This document shows positions 41,395-50,009 of a stretch of 55,307 nt of DNA, piece by piece (position 1 is the stretch's first letter; each line of letters starts with the position of its first letter). The stretch is taken from positions 1 to 55,307 of the forward strand of contig CAKTNS010000013.1 in the NCBI GenBank assembly GCA_934589225.1, read 5' to 3'. This stretch comes from an uncultured Oscillospiraceae bacterium. Its GTDB lineage: Bacteria > Bacillota > Clostridia > Oscillospirales > Oscillospiraceae. The position numbers and the translations under genes are program-made. The notes beneath the pieces were generated by a model that ran no database searches, was not told the DNA's origin, and was given only the letters and a program-made list of their open reading frames with translations.

Positions 41395-43238
41395 AAGCAC
41401 TGTATGACTACGGTGTCCGCAACGAAGTTGCGATTCCTCCCGGCTTTGTTCGTAAAAGAATTGCAGCATATATTTCCCTGTCTTCCACCGGTGATTTTCT
41501 GGGCATCGAACAATATGACGATGAAATACAGCTTTGCCCCGATGTTGGCTCACTAAACCGCACCATGGGGCAGCCAATTGTAGACAAGGTATCCAATGTT
41601 CTGTCACCAGATGGAAAAAAGGCCGAATCCTTCCGCACTTTGTTGGAGGACTGTGCCAAGACTGTTCCGGAGCTGGGCCTGTGTTTATCCGCTCTGCAAA
41701 CGGAATCTACCTTCCGCGCAATTTGTGATGCTGCCAATTCACGCAAGCTGAAAAAGGAACAGCTGATTTCTTTTAAGGTGGACAGTATCCCCGTTGTATC
41801 CAACAAGGCCGTCATTCCCTGGTGGACGGAATACCGCAAACAATTCAAGCAGCCAACTTCCCAGGGAACCTATTGCCTGATTTCCGGTGAACAGACCGCA
41901 CCTCTTTCAACGCTCCCCGCTTTAAAAGGGCTGAGTGCTGTCGGTGGGCAAGGAGATACGCCTCTATTCTGCTTCGACAAACCCGCCTTCCAGTCCTACG
42001 GCCTTAAAAAGTCTGCCAACGCTCCGGTTTCCGAGGAAGCTTTCTCCGTGGTGAAGGATGCGCTGAATGATCTGATTGCCGGGTCTCCCGCCATGTACCG
42101 CAGGGAGAAAAACAGAGATTTTAACCCCACCGCGCCCATCTTTGCCGGTATGAAGTTCCTGCACTGGTACGACTGCCAGTTGGAGCCCGAGGAGGACCTG
42201 ATTCACTGTGCTTTCAGCGGTTTTGATGAGGACGAGGAAGACGAGGAGGAGGAAGCTTCCCACTCCTCTCTGGAAAACCCGGCACAAAACCAGCAAAAAG
42301 AGCAGCAGGAACGGCGCAAGGCTGACCGGCTCTTTGAAGAAATCGGCTCCGGTGCCCAGGCCCCGATTCTCAAGAGCAACTACTACATTTTACTGATTTC
42401 CGGCAACACCGGCCGCGCTATGGTCCGTCGCTATGAACACGGAAGCTACGAGACACTGCGCGCAAACCTGGACCAGTGGAACAATGACATTGCCCTGAGT
42501 GACCGCCTTGGAACCGGAACGGTTCGCAGCCACAAGCTTGCATACCGGCTTCAACGTCTGGTAAAAGATCAGAAAAACACCGGAAACAAGCTCTTTGAGC
42601 AGATGAAAAAGGAACTGGCGGGTATTACGCCTTCCATCGTCACGGCGATTCTGAACGGGACTCCCCTCCCGGACACCGTTGCGCTCCGTTCCCTGGCCTA
42701 TATTCGCTCCCGGCTGCTGAAGCCCGATGAAAACGCAAAATTCCCCTATCTTCCAGATGACGTGGCCTGCCAGTGGCTCAAAGCCTGGCTGGTTCGGAAA
42801 AGCAGAATGAAAAAGGAGGCTGTTTTATCCATGAATTATGACTGTGCATTTCCCAATGCTGCCTACCATTGCGGTGCGCTGATGGCCGTGTATGCCGATT
42901 TGCAGCGTGTGGCCATGGGCGACCTCAATGCGCCCCTTGTCCAGCGGTTTTATGCCTCTGCCAGCCGCACGCCCACACTGGTACTGGGAACCTTGGAACG
43001 GATGGGGGAAGTATACCTCTCCCAACTGCAAAAGGACGGAAAATATGGCTTGGCAGCGATTTATGAGCAGCGTCTCAACGAAGTCTATTCGTTCTTTGAA
43101 TGCAATGGCCCCCGGCAGCTGCCCGCCGCCTTGAATCTGGAAGAACAAAGTTACTTTGCCCTGGGCTATCGCCAGATGTGTACCAAAATAATTGCTGAAA
43201 AAAATGCCGCCCGGGCCGCAAAAAAGGAGGAACTTTAA
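41388..43238 (+). CDS. cas8c: Cas8c (Csd1), large Cascade subunit
   Basis: 616 residues of the Csd1 family: MLKALYDYGVRNEVAIPPGF at the start, GTYCLISGEQTAPLSTLPAL, FNPTAPIFAGMKFLHWYDCQ and LISGNTGRAMVRRYEHGSYE. It recognises the PAM and recruits Cas3. An acidic run (DEDEEDEEEEASHSS) with a Gln/Lys-rich stretch lies near 282-312 as a flexible insert. The last 135 residues can also be made separately from an internal start. Confidence 0.94.
   Translation: MLKALYDYGVRNEVAIPPGFVRKRIAAYISLSSTGDFLGIEQYDDEIQLCPDVGSLNRTMGQPIVDKVSNVLSPDGKKAESFRTLLEDCAKTVPELGLCLSALQTESTFRAICDAANSRKLKKEQLISFKVDSIPVVSNKAVIPWWTEYRKQFKQPTSQGTYCLISGEQTAPLSTLPALKGLSAVGGQGDTPLFCFDKPAFQSYGLKKSANAPVSEEAFSVVKDALNDLIAGSPAMYRREKNRDFNPTAPIFAGMKFLHWYDCQLEPEEDLIHCAFSGFDEDEEDEEEEASHSSLENPAQNQQKEQQERRKADRLFEEIGSGAQAPILKSNYYILLISGNTGRAMVRRYEHGSYETLRANLDQWNNDIALSDRLGTGTVRSHKLAYRLQRLVKDQKNTGNKLFEQMKKELAGITPSIVTAILNGTPLPDTVALRSLAYIRSRLLKPDENAKFPYLPDDVACQWLKAWLVRKSRMKKEAVLSMNYDCAFPNAAYHCGALMAVYADLQRVAMGDLNAPLVQRFYASASRTPTLVLGTLERMGEVYLSQLQKDGKYGLAAIYEQRLNEVYSFFECNGPRQLPAALNLEEQSYFALGYRQMCTKIIAEKNAARAAKKEEL
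42831..43238 (+). CDS. cas11c: Cas11c small subunit from an internal start in cas8c
   Basis: In frame with cas8c, ATG 42831 (codon 482) follows AAGGAGG (42813-42819) by 11 bases. The product would be 135 residues (MNYDCAFPNAAYHCGALMAV to AARAAKKEEL), mostly helical, the size and position of Cas11c known to be translated from within type I-C cas8c genes. The spacing is slightly long, so the internal start is likely rather than proven. Confidence 0.7.
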   Translation: MNYDCAFPNAAYHCGALMAVYADLQRVAMGDLNAPLVQRFYASASRTPTLVLGTLERMGEVYLSQLQKDGKYGLAAIYEQRLNEVYSFFECNGPRQLPAALNLEEQSYFALGYRQMCTKIIAEKNAARAAKKEEL

Positions 43239-44243
43239 ATGGCTGTCATTCAGAATCGATACGAATTTCTTTACTATGTTTCCTGCACCAACGCAAACCC
43301 CAACGGCGACCCGGACATGGGCAACACCCCCCGTCTGGACCCGGAGACCATGCAGGGCTATATCACAGATGTGGCCACCAAACGCCGTATCCGCAATTAT
43401 GTTCAGACCGCCTACGGTGATGAGCCGGGTATGAACATCATCATCCAGCAGAGCACCAACATCAATCGCCACATTGCCGCCGCCAAAAGAGCCGCTGGTG
43501 TGGAAGAATGCGCCAAGAACAAAAACGCTGTCTATGCAGGGCGAAAAAAAGCCTGCGAACTGTTCTATGATGTGCGCACCTTCGGTGCCGTTATGTCCAC
43601 CGGCCCCAACGCCGGACAGGTCCGCGGTCCTGTACAAGTTGCCTTCGGCAAGAGTCTGGACCCCGTGCTTCCCTTGGATATTTCCATTACCCGCATGGCT
43701 ACAGCAGACAACATTGATAAAGGCACGCTGGAAGATTATGAGAAACTGGAGCAGGAAACACCGGAGGACAAGCTGCGCACCATGGGCCGCAAGCAGATGA
43801 TCCCCTTTGGGCTATATGAGGTTCGGGGATTCATCAGTGCCAATCTGGCAGCAGAAACCGGTTTTGACGATCAGGACCTGGAAATTCTCTTTGAATCCAT
43901 TCTCAATATGTACGAACACGACCACAGTGCCAGCAAGGGTGAAATGGCCGTTGTCTCCCCTCTGATCCTCTTTAAGCATGTCGGTACCGATACCAACGCC
44001 GCACAGCGGGCAAAACAGGCCAAGCTGGGCTGCGCCCCTGCCCACAAACTGTTTGACCTTGTAAAGGTTCAGAAGAAAGAAGAAGTACGTATTCCCAGAC
44101 ATTACCGGGACTATAAGGCCACTGTAGCCCTCCAAAAAGTCCCCGCCGGTGTGGAAATCGGTTTCAAGTCCGATGCGTTCAGCCCCATTGTCTGGGGTAC
44201 CCTGCCCGAAACAGAAGATTGGTTTGAGGCCGCCAATGGATGA
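43239..44243 (+). CDS. cas7c: Cas7c (Csd2), crRNA backbone subunit
   Basis: 334 residues of the Csd2/Cas7 family: YEFLYYVSCTNANPNGDPDM (Gly-rich RAMP start), NTPRLDPETMQGYITDVATK, VRTFGAVMSTGPNAGQVRGP and the ITRMATADN segment. Several copies form the filament that holds the spacer. Starts on the base after the cas8c stop and overlaps cas4 by eight bases. Confidence 0.95.
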   Translation: MAVIQNRYEFLYYVSCTNANPNGDPDMGNTPRLDPETMQGYITDVATKRRIRNYVQTAYGDEPGMNIIIQQSTNINRHIAAAKRAAGVEECAKNKNAVYAGRKKACELFYDVRTFGAVMSTGPNAGQVRGPVQVAFGKSLDPVLPLDISITRMATADNIDKGTLEDYEKLEQETPEDKLRTMGRKQMIPFGLYEVRGFISANLAAETGFDDQDLEILFESILNMYEHDHSASKGEMAVVSPLILFKHVGTDTNAAQRAKQAKLGCAPAHKLFDLVKVQKKEEVRIPRHYRDYKATVALQKVPAGVEIGFKSDAFSPIVWGTLPETEDWFEAANG

Positions 44244-44907
44244 GCAGGAGTATCTTCCCCTGTCTTGGCTGTCTCAGGTCTGTTACTGTCCTCGCCGGGC
44301 CGCTCTTCTGCTGAATGAGCGGCTCTGGGAGGAGAGCAGCGACACCGCCAAGGGCCGCTCGGAGCATCAGCGGGTTCACACGCAGCGGGTAGAAAAACGC
44401 GGCGACTTTTTGAAGCTATATGAGTTCACGGTTTTTTCCGACCGCTTGGCTCTTTTAGGAAAATGTGACTGCATTGAGGCAACCCGTGATGACGGTGGAT
44501 GCCGTATTCCATCGGCAGAGTTTCTCGTGCGTCTTTATCCGGTTGAATATAAGCACGGCACCGTTCGTGACGAAGAAGAATACAAAATTCAGCTCTGCGC
44601 ACAAGCGCTTTGCTTGGAAGAGATGTTTGGCACCAAGATACCGGAAGGCGCATTGTTCTTCATCTCTTCTCACCGCAGAGTCCCAATTGTACTGGACGAG
44701 TCGCTTCGAACACGTACCAAAGAATTGGCCGCCGCTCTTTGGGAAATCCGTCACAGTCTAACAGTTCCGACAGCGCAGTATTCCGCAAAATGCCGGCGCT
44801 GCTCTCTTCGGGAATTGTGCATGCCGCGTGTAAAAACGTCTGCGCAAAATTATCTGCCTCAACTAAAAACAGAAGCGCTTGGAATGATCAAGGAGGACAG
44901 CAGATGA
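44236..44907 (+). CDS. cas4: Cas4 nuclease, adaptation
   Basis: 223 residues from MDEQEYLPLSWLSQVCYCPR. RecB-type nuclease motifs: VCYCPRRAALLL (first cluster Cys), VEYKHGTVRDEEEYKIQLCA (the E-x-K and Q-x-x-x motifs) and the C-terminal CRRCSLRELC that completes the 4Fe-4S site. It trims prespacers and helps select the PAM. Overlaps cas1 by four bases. Confidence 0.93.
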   Translation: MDEQEYLPLSWLSQVCYCPRRAALLLNERLWEESSDTAKGRSEHQRVHTQRVEKRGDFLKLYEFTVFSDRLALLGKCDCIEATRDDGGCRIPSAEFLVRLYPVEYKHGTVRDEEEYKIQLCAQALCLEEMFGTKIPEGALFFISSHRRVPIVLDESLRTRTKELAAALWEIRHSLTVPTAQYSAKCRRCSLRELCMPRVKTSAQNYLPQLKTEALGMIKEDSR

Positions 44908-45932
44908 AAAAGCTGCTTAATACCCTGTATGTTCTAACCCCCGAAAGCTATCTCTTTTGCCGCAATGAAAACATCTGCATCCGAATTGGAGATAGTGAAA
45001 AGCTATGCGTTCCGGCACTGGCGATTGATTCCATTGTGTGCTTCGGAAAAATGACGGTGTCCACCCCTCTTCTCCAATACTGCGGCGAACACGGGATCAG
45101 TGTGACTTTCGTAAGTGAGACCGGACGGTTCATGGGCCGGTTTTACGGTCCTGTCAGCGGAAATGTCCTTCTCCGGAAACGGCAATACGAATCTATGCAG
45201 GATGCGGCCTTTTGCCAACAAATCGTCCAGACGATTCTCCTTGCAAAGTTTCGAAACAGCAAGCTGGTACTGATGCGTGCCGCCCGTACCGCTAAAACCG
45301 AGGCTGCACAGTCGGATTTATCAGAAGGTGTCGCTCAACTCAGTCAAGCGGTCGAGCGCCTGTTACAGTGCAAGGATGTGGATTCCATGCGCGGCATTGA
45401 AGGGGCCGCGGCCACAGTCTATTTCTCCCGGTTTGACCATATGCTTTCAGGCAATCCGGGGGGCTTCCGATTTGAGTCCCGCAGCCGTCGTCCACCTCGC
45501 AACGAGGTCAATGCGGCACTGTCCTTCACCTATATGCTCCTGACCAGCCTGGTTCAGTCGGCCATGGAAACCGTTGGACTCGACCCAGCCGCGGGATACC
45601 TTCACACGCTCCGTCCGGGCCGCGCCTCCTTTGCATTGGATTTGATGGAGGAGCTGCGCGCACCGCTGTGTGACCGCTTTGTCGTATCTCTTTTCAAAAA
45701 AGGGCAGCTGTCTGCCTCTGATTTTGAAAAGGATGAGGAGGCCGTTTTCTTAAATGAACATGGGCGAAGAACCCTCCTTTCCAGCTGGCAAAAAAGGAAG
45801 CAGGAAGAGGTCATCCATCCTTTTCTTGGAGAAAAGGTTCAAATCGGAATGCTTCCCTATGTACAGTCCATGCTCTTCGCAAGGGTTCTGCGAGGGGATC
45901 TGGATGCCTACCCACCTTTCGTCTGGAGGTGA
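44904..45932 (+). CDS. cas1: Cas1 integrase
   Basis: 342 residues from MKKLLNTLYVLTPESYLFCR. GIEGAAATVYFSRFDHML (about 164) has the first metal-binding Glu; AGYLHTLRPGRASFALDLME (about 232) supplies the His and Asp region. With Cas2 it integrates spacers at the leader end. AAGGAGG lies upstream in the cas4 3' end. Confidence 0.95.
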   Translation: MKKLLNTLYVLTPESYLFCRNENICIRIGDSEKLCVPALAIDSIVCFGKMTVSTPLLQYCGEHGISVTFVSETGRFMGRFYGPVSGNVLLRKRQYESMQDAAFCQQIVQTILLAKFRNSKLVLMRAARTAKTEAAQSDLSEGVAQLSQAVERLLQCKDVDSMRGIEGAAATVYFSRFDHMLSGNPGGFRFESRSRRPPRNEVNAALSFTYMLLTSLVQSAMETVGLDPAAGYLHTLRPGRASFALDLMEELRAPLCDRFVVSLFKKGQLSASDFEKDEEAVFLNEHGRRTLLSSWQKRKQEEVIHPFLGEKVQIGMLPYVQSMLFARVLRGDLDAYPPFVWR

Positions 45933-45938
45933 TCGGTC

Positions 45939-46229
45939 ATGATGTTGGTTGTCGCATATGACGTGGATACGACCGATAAAGCCGGTGCCAAGCGCTTGCG
46001 AAAAGTCGCCCAGCTTTGTGAGAAATACGGTTGCAGGGTACAAAACTCCGTATTTGAAGTCTTGGTCGATCCCGCACAGTTGGTAGCCCTAAAAGCGGGC
46101 CTGGAAAAAATCATCTGTACGGATACAGACTCCATCCGCATCTATCGTTTGGGCAGCAACTACAAGCCTCGGATAGAGGTCATTGGCCGCACCAACCCCA
46201 TTGAAACAGGCGAACCTCTTTTGCTTTAG
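45939..46229 (+). CDS. cas2: Cas2
   Basis: 96 residues: MMLVVAYDVDTTDKAGAKRL (ferredoxin-like start with the conserved Asp), CRVQNSVFEVLVDPAQ and DSIRIYRLGSNYKPRIEVIG. Dimer that bridges two Cas1 dimers. GAGGTG lies seven bases before the ATG. Confidence 0.95.
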   Translation: MMLVVAYDVDTTDKAGAKRLRKVAQLCEKYGCRVQNSVFEVLVDPAQLVALKAGLEKIICTDTDSIRIYRLGSNYKPRIEVIGRTNPIETGEPLLL

Positions 46230-46406
46230 CGGACTGTGCGCCGACCGTTCCCGTACAGATTTTCCAGGAGGATCGGCGCACCTATTTCCGCTATATTAGC
46301 GATTCATGTGTGAAAATTGGACGATCTACAGGTTCTTTTTTTCATATGTGATATAGAACACAGCAAATCAGACAAATTCTATGTTGGATTTTTGTCATAT
46401 ATTGCT
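46230..46406 (+). promoter_or_regulatory. CRISPR leader
   Basis: A 177-bp AT-rich stretch between cas2 and the first repeat. It opens with a large stem (GTGCGCCGA / TCGGCGCAC, flanked by AGCGGA / TCCGCT, 46228-46292). A TTGGAC (46317-46322) and AT-rich boxes further on could be the array promoter. Confidence 0.7.
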
Positions 46407-47953
46407 GTCGCCCCTCACGCAGGGGCGAGAATTGAAATATATCTAACAAAAGGCCACAGTCGATCACAGCGGTCGCCCCTCACGCAGGGGCGAGAATTGA
46501 AATAACTCCTCGATCTTCTGGTCCGTTACCGCCTGATTGTCGCCCCTCACGCAGGGGCGAGAATTGAAATATCGTAGTAGTGCATTACATCCTGCGACGT
46601 TTGGTCGCCCCTCACGCAGGGGCGAGAATTGAAATATAGACCCCGCCATAGTCTGCCGTCATGGTGAACGTCGCCCCTCACGCAGGGGCGAGAATTGAAA
46701 TTTCTCGTTTAGAATTCCCGCAATGGAGAATCCACGTCGCCCCTCACGCAGGGGCGAGAATTGAAATGGGCATACACAACGGTCAATGTTGCCTCTACTG
46801 TCGCCCCTCACGCAGGGGCGAGAATTGAAATATGCTGCTGGACTGATTCCACTTTGGGGCGGGCGTCGCCCCTCACGCAGGGGCGAGAATTGAAATAAGA
46901 AGGCCGAGGCCAACAAGGAGCAGGCTGGCAGTCGCCCCTCACGCAGGGGCGAGAATTGAAATACTGTGCAAGGAGTGTGTCAGCCGGTGTGTCAGTCGCC
47001 CCTCACGCAGGGGCGAGAATTGAAATGCCTTTGTCGCCCTTGTCGCCCTTGATTTTGTACCGTCGCCCCTCACGCAGGGGCGAGAATTGAAATGCCTTGC
47101 TTAACTTTGCAATTTTCAAAAAGGAGGGTCGCCCCTCACGCAGGGGCGAGAATTGAAATGATCGGTAGATCTTTGGTTCGGAACTTCCCGGACGGGTCGC
47201 CCCTCACGCAGGGGCGAGAATTGAAATGTTTCCTCCTCGGTATTTATTCCCGTTTCGGCCCTGTCGCCCCTCACGCAGGGGCGAGAATTGAAATAAGCCC
47301 TAAACCACGATTTTTTAAAGAACGCCATGTCGCCCCTCACGCAGGGGCGAGAATTGAAATCTCCCGGTCCTTCTCACTCTCCCGCCGCAGCTTCGTCGCC
47401 CCTCTCGCAGGGGCGAGAATTGAAATTGGCCTGCGCCGGGTATCGAGCCGCAGTTGTAAAGTCGCCCCTCTCGCAGGGGCGAGAATTGAAATATGGAAGC
47501 TTTTGATTCCACCCCCGCCGAGGAGGTCGCCCCTCTCGCAGGGGCGAGAATTGAAATCTTCCGGAACATCCATTTATCGTAGTCGTCCTCCGTCGCCCCT
47601 CTCGCAGGGGCGAGAATTGAAATACCGTGATATTATTCACCCTGTTTTCAGGGCAGGTCGCCCCTCACGCAGGGGCGTGAATTGAAATTGGGTGCATTTT
47701 ACCTCTGCCCAGATGGGCTTCCGTCGCCCCTCACGCAGGGGCGTGAATTGAAATTCTGGGCGGCGTGGCGTACATCATCCCGGCGGCGGTCGCCCCTCAC
47801 GCAGGGGCGTGAATTGAAATAATGATGGCCGGGATTGCGCCCTCTATCCGGGTAGTCGCCCCTCACGCAGGGGCGGGAATTGAAATACCTACGCCAACGC
47901 CACTTTCTACCCCAAGATGGTGTCTCCCCTCTCGCAGGGGCGTAAATTGAAAC
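46407..47953 (+). CRISPR. Type I-C CRISPR array, 24 repeats and 23 spacers
   Basis: Repeats are 32 nt: GT, stem CGCCCC, loop TCACGCA, stem GGGGCG, tail AGAATTGAAAT. Spacers are 32-36 nt. Repeats 1-15 (46407-47360) are identical. Repeats 16-19 (47395-47623) have TCTCGCA in the loop. Repeats 20-22 (47657-47820) return to TCACGCA but have GTGAATTG in the tail. Repeat 23 (47855) has GGGAATTG, and repeat 24 (47922-47953) is degenerate (GTCTCC..., tail TAAATTGAAAC). The leader is on the cas2 side, so variants mark older parts. Several spacers read as open codons, in line with phage coding targets. Confidence 0.98.
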
Positions 47954-49740
47954 CAAAATATTATTCCTGTTTCCCCGCTTCTGGATTTTCACCAGCTCTT
48001 TCAGGTACTCCACTTCCTTTTCCAGCACCTCATTCTGCTTCGCCAACCGCTCCACCTGGTCCCCCTCCCGCACACGCTGGGAGAAGCGGATGTCCGGATT
48101 TGTCTTGTCAAAAGTGCCGATGTTGTCTGTAGCGGACTTTACCTGCTCTGGATGAAGTGCAATGTAGGCATCTGTACTCCTGCCCCAGCTGCCTTTATCA
48201 AACTGAATAATCACGCCGTCATAGCCGTGGCTCTCCAAGTCCCGTGTAATTGCCTCTTTAGATCGCAGCTCTACCTTTCTCGCCTCGGCTTCCCATTCGT
48301 CCAGAATGTTGTCTTCCGCATTATAAACATCGGTAAAACCCGCATCATCATAGAGAGCCGTTCTGGAGGCATCCGGATGTGCCTTTCTCCATTCTACAAT
48401 GTAGTCACGGAAAGCTTTCGTAGCATCGTCATATTTCTTTTGATACGCATCATTCAGCTCATGCAGCTCGTCAGCGGCCTTTACATACTCCGGGGAGATC
48501 ATTTTGAGCTGGTATATCAGGTCTGCTCTGTCAACAACTGTCAAAGGATTCACGATTTTTGCATACAGTGCCATTTGCTTTTCGCCGTTCAGCCCAATGT
48601 TCTTGTCGCTGGACTTCATAAAAATTCCAAAGGGCGTGTCAGAATCTCTTGTGCCAGCCCCCTGGTGTCTCGGCTCAAAAATCGTAAAGTCTTCCGCCGT
48701 CTGGTGATACAACACTTTCGGTGTCCCGTCCTCGTTCACAACCTTGCTCGCCCTGGTCGGGTCATTCTGCCAGTCACCGAACCATTTCTTGAAATTCTCT
48801 GTTTCCGTCTGGTCAGAAAGGCTATTGACATTTCTGCTGCTTTTGCGTATACTGTTATTGGAAACCGTACTACTGTTCGCTTCGGGCGTATTGATAGGGG
48901 CTTGTTCACCTGTCGGCGTAGCAAGGTTTCCTTTTTTTTACGTTGGTGTATACCGTTTGTACAAACAAATCAAGCCTCTTATCAGATACAACAGCAACGA
49001 CATTCATTCGACCATTGTGGTCACCGCTGAAAATGATAGCGGGTTTTCCCATATAATCTTGATTGGAAAGCTTAATTTCTGTCGGATTTAAGACAATATC
49101 TGTAATATATCCAAAATCATCCGCAACAATCGCCCGCTGTCCCCTTGCTGCTTCTTTTGCTGTATTACCATGGTCTTTCAGTATCTTTCTGATTTCATAA
49201 GAGCCGAGTGACAAATTAAAGTTTTCCACATCGATACCAGTATCAGTCTTTATTCTTGTGGCAAGGTCAGTAGGAATTGCACCAAAGTACATTTTCTTGT
49301 CCATTGTTTTATTTGCAATGGAATCAGATATAAACTGTGAAAGTTGCTCTTGATTGTCGTATATTACAATCCGCTTGCTGCTTTCCCAGTTTTTCTTCTG
49401 CTGCTCAGTATACCCTCTCAAAGAATACCGCTCGCCCTCCCGGGCGTTCTTTTTTTGCCCGTCCTGCAGTTGGTAATTCTCTCCGGCATCCACCACCGCA
49501 CTGGCCCAGGCTTCCGCCAAGGCCTCGTTGTCCTGGATTGCCCGCTTCAGAATCTTGGCGATCTCGCTGTCCGGCGCCGCATCCTGGTAGGCATTGCGCA
49601 GCTTTTCCACAAGCCCTGTGAAGAAGTCCTTGATTTTCTCCCACAGAGTTCTATCCTGGTTTTGAAGCTTCCCGGCGATCCGGCCCACGGTATCCGTGAC
49701 TGTCGGCATCATCTGCCACACCGCCAAACTAAAAGAAAGG
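47954..49740 (-). pseudogene. Phage polyvalent-type protein remnant: nuclease-like and ADP-ribosyltransferase-like domains
   Basis: On the minus strand MMPTVTDTVGRIAGKLQNQD (about 49710) leads to a domain with KRIVIYDNQEQLSQFISDSI and IVADDFGYITDIVLNPTEIK, resembling the phage Barnase-EndoU-ColicinE5/D-RelE-like nuclease domains. An A8 run (48939-48932) shifts the frame: with one A fewer it reads VKKGNLATPTGEQAPINTPE and continues to FKKWFGDWQND, the ART-type segment TPKVLYHQTAEDFTIFEPRH and a C-terminal coiled coil ending at the last CRISPR repeat. There is no stop before the array, so the 3' end was lost where the array begins. The 5' end is also missing. Confidence 0.7.
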
Positions 49741-49853
49741 ATCGGCCGCCAGGTCGTCGTTACCAAAAACAAAGACGGCAAAAGCACGGCACGGACCGTT
49801 ACACAATGAATCACCGCCCAGGCCCCCTGCCAAAGGGGGCCTGTTTGCATTGG

Positions 49854-50009
49854 TCACAGCCGCTGCCGCACCATCATCAGGGCGTAGCCCAGCAGGTTTT
49901 GTCCGTTCCACTTGCTCCGGTCCAACCGTTCCGGGTCTGTCATGGATAATCCGATGCCCCAAATGCGGTCTTTGACGGCGCACTCTGCCACAGTCAGCGA
50001 TTCCATCAT
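49854..50009 (-). pseudogene. NADAR (YbiA-like) protein, C-terminal remnant
   Basis: 51 residues: LTVAECAVKDRIWGIGLSMT and SKWNGQNLLGYALMMVRQRL match the end of NADAR N-glycosidases (DxxWGIGL, W-x-G-x-N-x-LG-x-x-LM-x-VR). The first two thirds of the usual 150-180 residues are missing. It has a ribosome binding site (GGGAGG) and starts at the vWA stop, so it may still be translated. NADAR enzymes remove ADP-ribose, which fits the macro-domain gene nearby. Confidence 0.65.

Noticed and set aside
44610..44903. Extended N-terminus for Cas1 (98 extra residues)
   Set aside because: It lies inside cas4 in another frame; ATG 44904 has AGGAGG and gives a normal Cas1 length.
46449..47685. Long reading frames across the CRISPR array on both strands
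   Set aside because: They are made of the repeat translated in several frames (for example VAPHAGARIE) and are not genes.
49729..49810. Plus-strand stretch reading RIGRQVVVTKNKDGKSTART
   Set aside because: Looks coding for about 25 residues but has no start, site or partner; probably a rearranged scrap of the phage remnant.
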